Source: Pseudomonas syringae KCTC 12500 (GTDB taxonomy: Bacteria > Pseudomonadota > Gammaproteobacteria > Pseudomonadales > Pseudomonadaceae). From it: a DNA stretch of 64,000 nt. The stretch spans positions 4,003,501 to 4,067,500 of the forward strand of contig NZ_AYTM02000002.1 of the NCBI RefSeq assembly GCF_000507185.2. Direction: 5' to 3'. The notes under the pieces were generated by a model, which saw nothing but the letters and a program-made list of their open reading frames with translations, did no database searches and was not told where the DNA came from. Positions 9,177 to 17,204 of the stretch are shown piece after piece. Made by a program: the position numbers and the translations under genes. Position 1 is the stretch's first letter; each line of letters opens with the position of its first letter.

Positions 9177-10272
9177 ATGGAAATCAACCCGATCCTAAAC
9201 AGCATCAAGGATTTGTCCGAGCGCTCCGAAACCATTCGGGGGTATCTTTGACTACGATCACAAACATGATCGTCTGACCGAAGTCAACCGCGAGCTCGAA
9301 GATCCAAACGTCTGGAACAACCCGGCCTACGCCCAGGAACTGGGGCGCGAGCGCTCCCTGCTGGCGCAGATCGTAGAAACCCTGGACGAAATGTCCTCGG
9401 GGCTGACCGATGCCAAAGACCTGTTGCTGATGTCTGCCGAAGAAGAAGACCAGGCTGCCGTCGATGACGTCGCAGCCGAAGTCGAGCGCCTGCGCGAATC
9501 GCTGGAAAAGCTCGAGTTCCGCCGCATGTTCAGCGGCGACATGGACCCCAACAATGCTTACCTGGACATCCAGGCCGGCTCCGGCGGTACCGAAGCGCAG
9601 GACTGGGCCAATATCCTGTTGCGCATGTACCTGCGCTGGGCTGACAAGCGCGGTTTCGACGCCACCATCATGGAACTGTCCGCCGGTGAAGTCGCCGGTA
9701 TCAAGGGCGCTACCGTGCACATCAAGGGCGAATACGCCTTTGGCTGGCTGCGTACCGAGATCGGCGTTCACCGTCTGGTGCGTAAGAGCCCGTTCGACTC
9801 CGGCAACCGTCGCCACACCTCGTTCTCGGCTGTATTCGTTTCGCCGGAAATCGATGACAACATCGAAATCGACATCAACCCGGCGGACCTGCGTATCGAC
9901 ACTTACCGTTCCTCCGGGGCCGGTGGTCAGCACGTAAACACCACTGACTCGGCGGTGCGTATCACCCACGTTCCGACCAATACCGTGGTCAGCTGCCAGA
10001 ACGAGCGTTCCCAGCATGCGAACAAGGACACCGCCATGAAAATGCTGCGGGCCCGTTTGTATGAGCAGGAAGTGCAGAAGCGTAACGCGGCGTCCCAGGC
10101 GCTCGAAGACACCAAGTCCGATATCGGCTGGGGTCACCAGATTCGTTCCTACGTACTGGACGCCTCGCGTATCAAGGACCTGCGGACCAACATCGAACGC
10201 AGCGACTGCGACAAGGTGCTTGATGGCGATATCGACGAATACCTGATCGCGAGCCTCAAGCAAGGGCTGTAA
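9177..10272 (+). CDS. prfB: Peptide chain release factor 2 (RF2), expressed by programmed +1 frameshift
   Basis: RF2 reads UGA and UAA stop codons. The first 24 codons run from ATG 9177 to CTT 9246-9248 and are followed by in-frame TGA 9249-9251. A +1 shift resumes at GAC 9250, giving 364 residues in total, close to E. coli RF2 (365). The coding sequence is therefore join(9177..9248,9250..10272). The domain hallmarks are present: SPF stop-codon recognition in [16 protein letters not shown], and GGQ in [16 protein letters not shown]. It lies 69 bases before lysS, the usual prfB-lysS pairing. The frame break is a conserved autoregulatory device, not a mutation. Confidence 0.97.
9237..9252 (+). 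promoter_or_regulatory. prfB programmed +1 frameshift site
   Basis: CGGGGGTATCTTTGAC contains a Shine-Dalgarno-like GGGGG, the CTT slip codon, the in-frame TGA and a following C that weakens termination. This is the conserved arrangement by which low RF2 promotes its own synthesis. Only the first base differs from the common AGGGGGTATCTTTGAC. Confidence 0.96.
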
Positions 10273-10341
10273 ACCGTCAGCCGACACCTCAAGTCCCTCG
10301 TCGCAAGGCGAGGGCGAACCTGTGATGGAATATTTAAAGAC

Positions 10342-11844
10342 ATGAGCGACCAACAACTCGACCCGCAAGCCCTGCAACAGGAAGAAAACACCCTGATCGC
10401 CTTGCGCAAGGAAAAGCTTGCTGCAGGCCGTGCCAAGGGTCAGGCCTTCCCCAACGACTTCCGCCGCGACAGCTACTGCAACGACCTGCAGAAACAGTAC
10501 GTCGACAAGACCAAGGAAGAACTGGCAGAGGCAGCGATTCCGGTCAAGGTTGCCGGTCGCATCATGCTGAACCGTGGCTCGTTCATGGTGATCCAGGACA
10601 TGACCGGGCGCATCCAGGTCTACGTCAACCGCAAGACCCTGCCTGAAGAAACCCTGGCCGAGGTGAAAACCTGGGACCTGGGCGACATCATCGCTGCCGA
10701 AGGTACGCTGGCACGCTCCGGCAAGGGCGACCTGTACGTCGAGATGACCAGCGTTCGTCTGCTGACCAAGTCATTGCGTCCGCTGCCCGACAAGCACCAC
10801 GGCCTGACCGACACCGAACAGCGCTACCGTCAGCGTTACGTCGACCTGATCGTCAACGAGGAAGTGCGCGAGACCTTCCGCGTGCGCTCGCAGGTCATCG
10901 CCCACATCCGCAGCTTCCTGATGAAGCGCGACTTCCTCGAAGTCGAAACGCCGATGCTGCAGACCATTCCCGGCGGCGCGGCGGCCAAGCCGTTCGAAAC
11001 CCACCACAACGCGCTGGACATGGAAATGTTCCTGCGTATCGCCCCGGAGCTGTACCTCAAGCGTCTGGTGGTCGGTGGTTTCGAGAAGGTCTTCGAGATC
11101 AATCGCAACTTCCGTAACGAAGGTGTTTCGACCCGGCACAACCCCGAGTTCACCATGCTCGAGTTCTACCAGGCCTACGCCGATTACGAAGACAATATGG
11201 ACCTCACCGAGGAACTGTTCCGCGAACTGGCGCAACTGGTGCTGGGCACCACCGACGTGCCTTATGGCGACAAGGTGTTCCACTTTGGCGAACCGTTCGT
11301 GCGCCTGTCGGTGTTCGACTCGATCCTCAAGTACAACCCCGAGCTGACCGCTGCCGACCTGCAGGACATCGACAAGGCGCGCGCCATTGCGAAAAAGGCC
11401 GGTGCCAAGGTGCTGGGCTTCGAAGGCCTGGGCAAATTGCAGGTGATGATTTTCGAAGAGCTGGTCGAGCACAAGCTGGAACAGCCGCACTTCATTACCC
11501 AGTACCCGTTCGAAGTGTCGCCGCTGGCGCGTCGCAATGACGAAAACCCGAACGTCACCGACCGTTTCGAGCTGTTCATCGGCGGTCGCGAAATTGCCAA
11601 CGCCTACTCCGAGCTCAACGACGCCGAAGATCAGGCCGAACGCTTCCAGGCGCAGGTGGCCGACAAGGATGCCGGTGACGACGAAGCCATGCACTACGAC
11701 GCCGACTTCGTCCGTGCGCTGGAGTACGGCATGCCGCCGACGGCAGGCGAGGGGATCGGTATCGACCGGTTGGTGATGCTGCTCACCGACTCGCCGTCGA
11801 TCCGCGACGTGATTCTCTTCCCGCATATGCGCCCGCAAGCGTAA
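10342..11844 (+). CDS. lysS: Lysyl-tRNA synthetase, class II
   Basis: A 500-residue cytoplasmic enzyme that charges tRNA-Lys with lysine using ATP. The N-terminal OB-fold anticodon-binding domain (about 60-150) includes [20 protein letters not shown]. The class II catalytic core follows, with motif 2 [20 protein letters not shown] and C-terminal motif 3 [13 protein letters not shown]. The length is typical (E. coli 505). It lies downstream of prfB, probably cotranscribed, and ends at a strong terminator. Confidence 0.97.
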   Translation: MSDQQLDPQALQQEENTLIALRKEKLAAGRAKGQAFPNDFRRDSYCNDLQKQYVDKTKEELAEAAIPVKVAGRIMLNRGSFMVIQDMTGRIQVYVNRKTLPEETLAEVKTWDLGDIIAAEGTLARSGKGDLYVEMTSVRLLTKSLRPLPDKHHGLTDTEQRYRQRYVDLIVNEEVRETFRVRSQVIAHIRSFLMKRDFLEVETPMLQTIPGGAAAKPFETHHNALDMEMFLRIAPELYLKRLVVGGFEKVFEINRNFRNEGVSTRHNPEFTMLEFYQAYADYEDNMDLTEELFRELAQLVLGTTDVPYGDKVFHFGEPFVRLSVFDSILKYNPELTAADLQDIDKARAIAKKAGAKVLGFEGLGKLQVMIFEELVEHKLEQPHFITQYPFEVSPLARRNDENPNVTDRFELFIGGREIANAYSELNDAEDQAERFQAQVADKDAGDDEAMHYDADFVRALEYGMPPTAGEGIGIDRLVMLLTDSPSIRDVILFPHMRPQA

Positions 11845-11856
11845 TCAATGTTAAAA

Positions 11857-11886
11857 CAGCCGCCTTCAATGGGCGGCTTTTTTTTA
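11857..11886 (+). terminator. Rho-independent terminator of lysS
   Basis: AGCCGCC (11858-11864) pairs with GGCGGCT (11872-11878) and is followed by an eight-T run. It begins 13 bases after the lysS stop. Confidence 0.92.
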
Positions 11887-11935
11887 GGTGTTTTTCAGAT
11901 CGACTCATTTCAGAGCGACTTATAAGGAAGCTGTC

Positions 11936-12661
11936 GTGACGATTGCCAGAGAAGGGGCCGCCGGAGTAGCGAGCGCGGTGGCCAAAAGTGTCAAGTATCA
12001 GGGCCGCAAGGCTGCGCGCGAGGGCAGTGAGCAGCGCAGGCAGGTCATTCTCGATGCCGCCATGCGTATCGTGGTGCGTGACGGCGTACGCGCCGTGCGC
12101 CATCGCGCAGTGGCCGCTGAAGCCAGTGTGCCGCTGTCGGCAACCACCTATTACTTCAAGGACATTGATGATCTGCTGACCGATGCCTTCGCCCAGTATG
12201 TACAGCGCAGCGCTGACTATCTGGCGCGGCTGTGGCAGAACACCGAAGGCATTCTGCGCGAAATGATGAGCCGCAGTTCCGGTAGTCCGACCGACCGTTT
12301 TCGTCTGGCGGACGATATCGCGCGTATGGTGATGGAGCACATCCGCCATCAACTTCTGACCCGGCGTGACTATCTGATCGCCGAGCAGGCGTTCTACCAC
12401 GAAGCACTGATCAACCCGCGCCTGACGCCATTGGTCATGGCCCACCAGGAAATTTTGCTGCAAGGCAGTTGTCAGTTTTTCCAGGTGCTCGGTTCCCTGC
12501 AGCCCTATCAGGATGCTCAGGTGTTGACGGGGCTTATCCGTCGCATTGAGTATCAAGGCCTGCTGCATGGGCCGCAGCGTCAGGCCGACGAAGAAATGCT
12601 CTGTATCTTGACCCGGCAGATGCGTCTGGTCCTGGGGACCCCGCAGCCGCTTCGAGGGTGA
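11936..12661 (+). CDS. TetR/AcrR-family transcriptional regulator
   Basis: A 241-residue predicted repressor. The N-terminal helix-turn-helix (about 35-80) contains RRQVILDAAMRIV and AVAAEASVPLSATTYYFKD, the typical TetR DNA-binding region. The C-terminal ligand domain gives no clue to the ligand. I start it at GTG 11936, because AAGGAAG at 11924-11930 is ideally placed. The in-frame ATG at 11888 sits just after the lysS terminator stem and lacks a binding site. It lies upstream of the DUF1704 gene on the same strand and might regulate it, but no operator is evident. Confidence 0.87.
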   Translation: MTIAREGAAGVASAVAKSVKYQGRKAAREGSEQRRQVILDAAMRIVVRDGVRAVRHRAVAAEASVPLSATTYYFKDIDDLLTDAFAQYVQRSADYLARLWQNTEGILREMMSRSSGSPTDRFRLADDIARMVMEHIRHQLLTRRDYLIAEQAFYHEALINPRLTPLVMAHQEILLQGSCQFFQVLGSLQPYQDAQVLTGLIRRIEYQGLLHGPQRQADEEMLCILTRQMRLVLGTPQPLRG

Positions 12662-12795
12662 CTATACTGCTGCGCGAGTGCCCCGGATCGGCTGTTCAGA
12701 CGGTTTGACGATCCTGCCAGTTTCGATATTTTCCAGCGGTGGCGTGTTGTTCCGCGCCGCCAAGCAGTAGCGTGACAGCCAGCCAAGGAGTACCG

Positions 12796-14073
12796 GTGGA
12801 CGAGTATCAACAGACTATTCGTGCTTTATCGGATCGGATCGTCGTTGCACAGACGCCGATTCGCATTCTGGATGCAGTTAAATGGGATGAGAACGTCCGC
12901 AAGGAGTTTCTGGCCGCCAAGGGCAAGGCGCTGCCTGCCGTGGACCGCGCCTATTACGAAAACCGTCCGCTGGGTTTCGACTCTTCCGCCTTGAAGCAAG
13001 AGTTTCAGAACATCGAGCGGGACGTCACGCGTCAACTGGGGCAGTTCAACCCGGTCGGGCAGATCATGCGCCGCATGTGCCGTGAGTACCGCATGGTGGT
13101 GCGTATGCTTGAGGCACGCGGTACGTCTGACTTCGGGCTGATTTCTCAGGAATTGTACGGCGCGGCATCCGACGCTTTTCATGCGGGTGATCCGACGCTG
13201 GCCGATCTCGGCTTGATGCTCTCGGATTACCTGAACAACATTGCCGGGCGCGGTGACCTGAAGGACGAGCCGAAAACGCTCACCGCCAAGGACGCTGTTT
13301 CGCTGCTGCAATCGCGTTTGAACCGCGTGTTCGGTGAGGCCGAGGAGACCATCCGGGTTTTCGAATCCGACGGGATCGTCGCCGATGCGGCTGCCGGTGC
13401 CGACTACATCAAGATCCGCACCGACGCGATGTTCAACGAACGCGATGTACGCGCGCTGGAAGTTCATGAAGGACTGGTGCACGTGGGCACCACGCTGAAC
13501 GGGCAAAACCAGCCGATCTGTACGTTCCTGTCCAAAGGCCCGCCATCCTCGACGGTGACGCAGGAAGGTCTGGCGATTCTCATGGAAGTCATCGCCTTTG
13601 CATCCTATCCGAGCCGCCTGCGCAAGCTGACCAATCGCACACGCGCCATTCACATGGCCGAGCAGGGCGCCGATTTTCTGCAGGTGTTCGAGTTTTACCA
13701 GGAGCAGGGCTTTGGCATGTCGGAGAGCTACGGCAATGCCAGTCGCGTCTTCCGCGGTTCGGTGCCCAATGGCCTGCCGTTCACCAAGGACCTGTCCTAC
13801 CTGAAGGGCTTCATCATGGTCTACAACTACATTCAGCTCGCCGTGCGCAAGGGCAAGCTCGAACAGGTGCCGCTGCTGTTCTGCGGCAAGACCACGCTGG
13901 AAGATATGCGTACCCTGCGCCAACTGGTGGACGAAGGGCTGGTGGTCGCACCCAAGTACTTGCCCGAGCAGTTCCGTGACATGAACGCCCTGTCAGCCTG
14001 GATGTGCTTCTCCAACTTCCTCAACCACCTGAGCCTGGACCGTATCGAAGCGGATTACTCGAATATTTTGTAG
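12796..14073 (+). CDS. DUF1704 / 'QEGLA motif' protein, putative metallopeptidase
   Basis: A 425-residue protein of the family annotated 'flavohemoglobin expression-modulating QEGLA motif protein'. The QEGLA motif is at residues 256-260 (VTQEGLAIL). An HEGLVH motif at 224-229 fits an HExxxH zinc site, with Glu257 of QEGLA as a possible third ligand. Eukaryotic DUF1704 proteins (MATCAP) are tyrosine carboxypeptidases that use this arrangement, so a peptidase role is a reasonable inference here; the substrate is unknown. Start GTG 12796 is chosen for AAGGAG at 12785-12790; GTG 12739 lies in frame upstream without a binding site. There is no signal peptide. A REP element follows its stop. Confidence 0.85.
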   Translation: MDEYQQTIRALSDRIVVAQTPIRILDAVKWDENVRKEFLAAKGKALPAVDRAYYENRPLGFDSSALKQEFQNIERDVTRQLGQFNPVGQIMRRMCREYRMVVRMLEARGTSDFGLISQELYGAASDAFHAGDPTLADLGLMLSDYLNNIAGRGDLKDEPKTLTAKDAVSLLQSRLNRVFGEAEETIRVFESDGIVADAAAGADYIKIRTDAMFNERDVRALEVHEGLVHVGTTLNGQNQPICTFLSKGPPSSTVTQEGLAILMEVIAFASYPSRLRKLTNRTRAIHMAEQGADFLQVFEFYQEQGFGMSESYGNASRVFRGSVPNGLPFTKDLSYLKGFIMVYNYIQLAVRKGKLEQVPLLFCGKTTLEDMRTLRQLVDEGLVVAPKYLPEQFRDMNALSAWMCFSNFLNHLSLDRIEADYSNIL

Positions 14074-14123
14074 GCAGCGATCTTCGCTGTACGCCAGCCT
14101 GTTTTTGACTCTGGCCGAAGGCC

Positions 14124-14148
14124 GTAGGAGCGAACTTGTTCGCGAAGG
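14124..14148. repeat. Pseudomonas REP element
   Basis: GTAGGAGCGAACTTGTTCGCGAAGG: the GTAGGAGCG head followed by a GCGAAC-TT-GTTCGC hairpin is the classic intergenic REP of Pseudomonas. It lies 50 bases after the DUF1704 stop codon. Confidence 0.85.
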
Positions 14149-14276
14149 AGAGGTACATTCTCCGAAAGCTCATGACTATGCCTATCGGCCAATGCTCGCG
14201 GAACATGGGAACGAGAATCTGAGTCTCGCGCCAGCTCGGCAGTGATGTGGCGATGAAAACAACAAGGAGACCTCAT

Positions 14277-15173
14277 TTGAAACTGCTCGGCATCTTCACG
14301 CTGGTCCTTGCGCTCAACGGTTGCAGTTCGATGTTGTTCTATCCCGAGCAAGGTGTTCCGTTCACACCCGACAAGGCGCGCCTGCAGTATCAGGACGTGA
14401 ACCTCACCGCTGCCGACGGTACGCGCCTGCATGGCTGGTGGCTGCCCGCCAAGGAAGGCGTGCCGGTGAAGGGTACGGTGCTGCATCTGCACGGTAACGG
14501 TGGCAACCTGTCCTGGCATCTGGGTGGCGTCTGGTGGTTGCCCGAGCAGGGTTATCAAGTGTTGATGCTGGATTATCGGGGCTATGGCGAGTCGCAGGGC
14601 GAGCCAAGCCTGCCAGCGGTCTACGAGGACGTTCAGGCCGCTTTCGACTGGCTGAACACTGCACCGCAAGTGCAAGGCAAACCGCTTGTGGTGCTGGGGC
14701 AAAGCATTGGTGGGGCGCTGGCGGTGCATTACCTGTCCGAACACCCGCAGGAGCGCTCGCGGCTCAAGGCGCTGGTGCTGGACAGCGTGCCGGCCAGCTA
14801 CCGCAGTGTTGCGCGAAACTCGCTGAGCAAGTCGTGGCTGATCTGGCCATTGAAAACGCCCTTGTCCTGGCTGATCCCGGAGGCCGACAGCGCGGTCAAC
14901 GGCCTGCCAAAACTGGCTGGCACACCGATGCTGATCTTTCACAGCATGGACGACACGCTGGTGCCGCTCGCCAACGGCATCGAGCTGTATAAGGCTGCGC
15001 CGCCACCGCGCGTATTGCAATTGACCCGCGGCGAACACGTAAAGACGTTCGCAGACCCTCTCTGGCGTCAGGTGATGCTGCGCTATCTGGATGACCCGAC
15101 GCATTTCAACGGCCTGCGCCGCCTCGCGGAAGTGCCCAACTACCCGACCCCTGCAACACCGCCAGCGCCATGA
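14277..15173 (+). CDS. Alpha/beta hydrolase lipoprotein
   Basis: A predicted serine hydrolase anchored by lipid. Starting at TTG 14277 gives 298 residues beginning MKLLGIFTLVLALNGCSSM, a compact lipoprotein signal with the lipobox cysteine at residue 16. AAGGAG at 14264-14269 supports this start. GTG 14247 and ATG 14253 are in-frame alternatives that lengthen the signal. The hydrolase fold shows the oxyanion strand HLHGNGGNLSWH, DYRGYGES, the nucleophile elbow VVLGQSIGGAL, Asp in FHSMDDTLVPL and His in RGEHVKTF. The substrate is unknown. The stop overlaps the next gene by four bases. Confidence 0.88.
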   Translation: MKLLGIFTLVLALNGCSSMLFYPEQGVPFTPDKARLQYQDVNLTAADGTRLHGWWLPAKEGVPVKGTVLHLHGNGGNLSWHLGGVWWLPEQGYQVLMLDYRGYGESQGEPSLPAVYEDVQAAFDWLNTAPQVQGKPLVVLGQSIGGALAVHYLSEHPQERSRLKALVLDSVPASYRSVARNSLSKSWLIWPLKTPLSWLIPEADSAVNGLPKLAGTPMLIFHSMDDTLVPLANGIELYKAAPPPRVLQLTRGEHVKTFADPLWRQVMLRYLDDPTHFNGLRRLAEVPNYPTPATPPAP

Positions 15174-15490
15174 GCCGCGAGCGTAACCTCAACGGCATGA
15201 TCCTCAGCGCGGTGGGTGCCGTCATCGGCACGGTGGGCTGTCTGTGGTTTTACGGCTACCTGCACTTCGCAAAGCCCGAGGATGCACTGCTGCTCGGTGA
15301 ATTCACCCTGCTCAAAACCGTCCCCGGCGAGGATTACAAGGTCGCTGCCACGCCAGCCGCCGAGGTCGCGCAATGCGTTGATGGCGTACTGGTGTTGTTC
15401 GATACGTCGCGGAAAGGCCTGTCGGGCGTATTGATCGATGATCGCAGGCAGGCAGTGCGTTGCCTCGGCCAGCAAACGCCTCGGCAATAA
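15170..15490 (+). CDS. Small membrane-anchored protein of unknown function
   Basis: A 106-residue protein that I do not recognise. One hydrophobic segment at about residues 9-29 (ILSAVGAVIGTVGCLWFYGYL) suggests an N-terminal membrane anchor. The remainder is small and soluble, with two cysteines (in VAQCVDG and VRCLGQ) that could pair. Its ATG overlaps the stop of the lipoprotein hydrolase (ATGA), so the two are almost certainly co-translated and may act together at the inner-membrane/periplasm interface. Confidence 0.75.
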   Translation: MSRERNLNGMILSAVGAVIGTVGCLWFYGYLHFAKPEDALLLGEFTLLKTVPGEDYKVAATPAAEVAQCVDGVLVLFDTSRKGLSGVLIDDRRQAVRCLGQQTPRQ

Positions 15491-15514
15491 GACAGCCGCA
15501 AAAACCCTCGCCCA

Positions 15515-15549
15515 TGAAAAAGCCCCGCCTGTATGCGCAGGCGGGGCTT
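15515..15549 (-). terminator. Terminator of the lptF-like gene
   Basis: A 12-base perfect stem, 15520-15531 with 15538-15549 (AAGCCCCGCCTG / CAGGCGGGGCTT), with a 6-base loop. On the minus strand it ends in a run of T. It lies 21 bases beyond the gene's stop codon. Confidence 0.9.
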
Positions 15550-15569
15550 CGGTGCAGCAGCTCAGTCGC

Positions 15570-16352
15570 TTATTTCATCGAAGAGCGTGGTGCAACAGGC
15601 TGGTTGTCGTTGGAGATGGTGACTTCCACACGACGGTTCATAGCGCGGCCCGAGTTGCTGGAGTTGTCAGCAACCGGGTATTCCTTGCCATAACCCATGG
15701 TCACAATACGCGCTGGGTCTACACCCATGCGTACCAGAGCCATACGCACCGAGTTGGCGCGACGCTCGGACAACGACTGGTTGTAGGAAGCCGAACCAGT
15801 GCTGTCGGTGTAGCCTTCGACAATCACTTTACGGTCCGGGTTTTCCTGCAGGAAACCAGCCAGCTTGCCAATGTCGCCCTGGGCGGTTGGCTTCAGTTCG
15901 GCCTTGTTGTAGTCGAACAGCACGTCACCGAAAGTTACCAGCGTACCGCGTTCGGTCTGCTTGGCGTTCAGGCTGTTTTTCAATGCGGCGATCTGTGCGT
16001 CACGTGCTTCCAGGCGTGCTTTTGCACGGTCGGCAGAAGCGTTTTGCAGCGCTGCTTCAGAAGTCCGCAGGGCGATGGTCTGCTTGGCCAGCTCGATACG
16101 CTGGTTGGTCAGGTACGACAGTTGGTCGACTTTCTGTACGTCGTCATCGTTGCGGAAGGCTTGTTCTGCCTTGGTCAGCCATTCGCTGGCGTCCTTGGTT
16201 TCAAGGGCGGCGACTTGGGTGGCCTGAGGGTTGGTCTGCAGCGCGGTGAAGTTGCTGCGAGCCTGTTCCAGGTTAGGGTTTGGCTTGGTTGCACAGGCTG
16301 CCAGGGCAACGCTCATGGCCAGCAGAGCAGGGATCATCAATTGTTTGCGCAT
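15570..16352 (-). CDS. lptF: OmpA-family outer-membrane lipoprotein, LptF-like
   Basis: A 260-residue lipoprotein. The signal peptide MRKQLMIPALLAMSVALAAC ends in a lipobox. A helical DUF4398-like region (about 25-130) with coiled-coil character follows. The C-terminal OmpA peptidoglycan-binding domain (about 145-250) has VIVEGYTDSTGS, LSERRANSVRMALV and SGRAMNRRVEVTIS. It closely resembles what I remember of P. aeruginosa LptF (PA3692), a lipotoxin controlled by the envelope-stress sigma factor AlgU. It lies downstream of a second DUF4398 lipoprotein on the same strand, and the two probably share one transcript. Confidence 0.9.
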   Translation of the reverse strand: MRKQLMIPALLAMSVALAACATKPNPNLEQARSNFTALQTNPQATQVAALETKDASEWLTKAEQAFRNDDDVQKVDQLSYLTNQRIELAKQTIALRTSEAALQNASADRAKARLEARDAQIAALKNSLNAKQTERGTLVTFGDVLFDYNKAELKPTAQGDIGKLAGFLQENPDRKVIVEGYTDSTGSASYNQSLSERRANSVRMALVRMGVDPARIVTMGYGKEYPVADNSSNSGRAMNRRVEVTISNDNQPVAPRSSMK

Positions 16353-16411
16353 AATAAGGTCGTCCTTTAATCAGTTACGAATTCATGAAAACGGAAGGGT
16401 GTGCGGGGCAA

Positions 16412-16810
16412 TCACTGCACCTGACGCAGGCCTTCTTCACGGAGTTCGTTGACGCCTTGACGAGCGTCCTGCACGGCCTTGGCAGCTTTGGCGGCCTGAG
16501 ATTTACGTTCTGCTACACGAGCGTCCCACTCGGCCTGTTCAGACAGTCGGCGTGCTTCTTCGTATTTATGATCCTGCATGGCCAGATCAGCAGCTTTGAG
16601 CTTGTCCTGAGCCGACTTCATTTCCACCGCCGCGAACTCGGTACCGCCAGCGCTGACAGCGCTGTTGACGGCCGATTGCGAAACCGCGTACTGCTCGGAA
16701 GGCGGGTTACCGGCACAACCGGCCAGGATAAAGGTGCTACCGAGTGCCAGCGCAGCTAACTTGAGGCCGCGCAGGCCTTTGAATTTGGTTTTGGCAGTTA
16801 AGGTGTTCAT
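16412..16810 (-). CDS. DUF4398-domain lipoprotein
   Basis: A 132-residue lipoprotein. After MNTLTAKTKFKG comes a hydrophobic signal with lipobox FILAGCAGN, then a helical DUF4398 region (FAAVEMKSAQDKLKAADLAM, YEEARRLSEQAEWDARVAER) likely to form a coiled coil. ATG at 16810 is chosen over the in-frame TTG at 16825, because GGAG lies at a suitable distance upstream. It is 59 bases upstream of the lptF-like gene, whose N-terminal half is of the same type, which suggests an old duplication and a shared function at the envelope. Confidence 0.87.
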   Translation of the reverse strand: MNTLTAKTKFKGLRGLKLAALALGSTFILAGCAGNPPSEQYAVSQSAVNSAVSAGGTEFAAVEMKSAQDKLKAADLAMQDHKYEEARRLSEQAEWDARVAERKSQAAKAAKAVQDARQGVNELREEGLRQVQ

Positions 16811-17204
16811 GTTGATCAACTCCAATGTCTGACTCCAACGTGGTTATCCATGACAGTCGTTGCATCAAGTCCGGGCATCAGGTTCTACAGCCGCCTACTG
16901 CCTTTCGGGCTTTCCTGTAATGGTTAATTGTTCCGACCTTCACGGTTTTTGAATAGTTCAGATAAATATCTACTGGCCGGTCAGGAATTTTCAGAAGCCT
17001 TCAGATGAATGTCAATATGTTGGCCATCATATGAAGGGTGTGGAGCCACAATTAATGACCCTGATGGCGTTCAGGTTTTTGCTGAAGCATTTGTCCAATT
17101 GCAGGCTTTTGGTGCACTGTTGGCACAGCGGATTTGAATTCACGTACGCCCGTGCTGCCGAGCGGGTACGCAACTGAGCCCAGATAAAAAACGGGAGAGG
17201 AACG
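16811..17204. promoter_or_regulatory. Divergent intergenic region between the lptF pair and ppc
   Basis: This 394-base gap contains no supported gene. It is more AT-rich than its surroundings and must hold the promoters of the minus-strand lipoprotein pair and of ppc. An AlgU-like promoter for the minus strand is listed separately. A 10-base palindrome, GTTGATCAAC, lies at 16811-16820 next to the lipoprotein start. Confidence 0.5.
16932..16959 (-). promoter_or_regulatory. Possible AlgU (sigma-E-type) promoter for the DUF4398-lptF pair
   Basis: On the minus strand GAACTA (16959-16954) is followed after 17 bases by TCGGA (16936-16932). The AlgU consensus is GAACTT-N16/17-TCTGA, so each box differs by one base. 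The position, about 120 bases before the first lipoprotein, and the known AlgU control of the P. aeruginosa homologues support it. Confidence 0.45.

Noticed and set aside
9177..9251. prfB looks broken by an in-frame TGA after 24 codons
   Set aside because: This is the conserved programmed frameshift of RF2, with the expected slip sequence, so it is not a pseudogene.
12739..12795. Upstream extension of the DUF1704 protein to GTG 12739
   Set aside because: No binding site there, while GTG 12796 has a well-spaced AAGGAG.
15438..16370. Plus-strand 310-codon frame overlapping the lptF-like gene
   Set aside because: The minus-strand frame has a clear lipoprotein signal and OmpA domain; the plus-strand frame is its shadow.
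17124..17140. A sigma-54 promoter (TGGCAC-N5-TTGC) upstream of ppc
   Set aside because: TGGCAC is present, but the -12 half is absent at the correct spacing.
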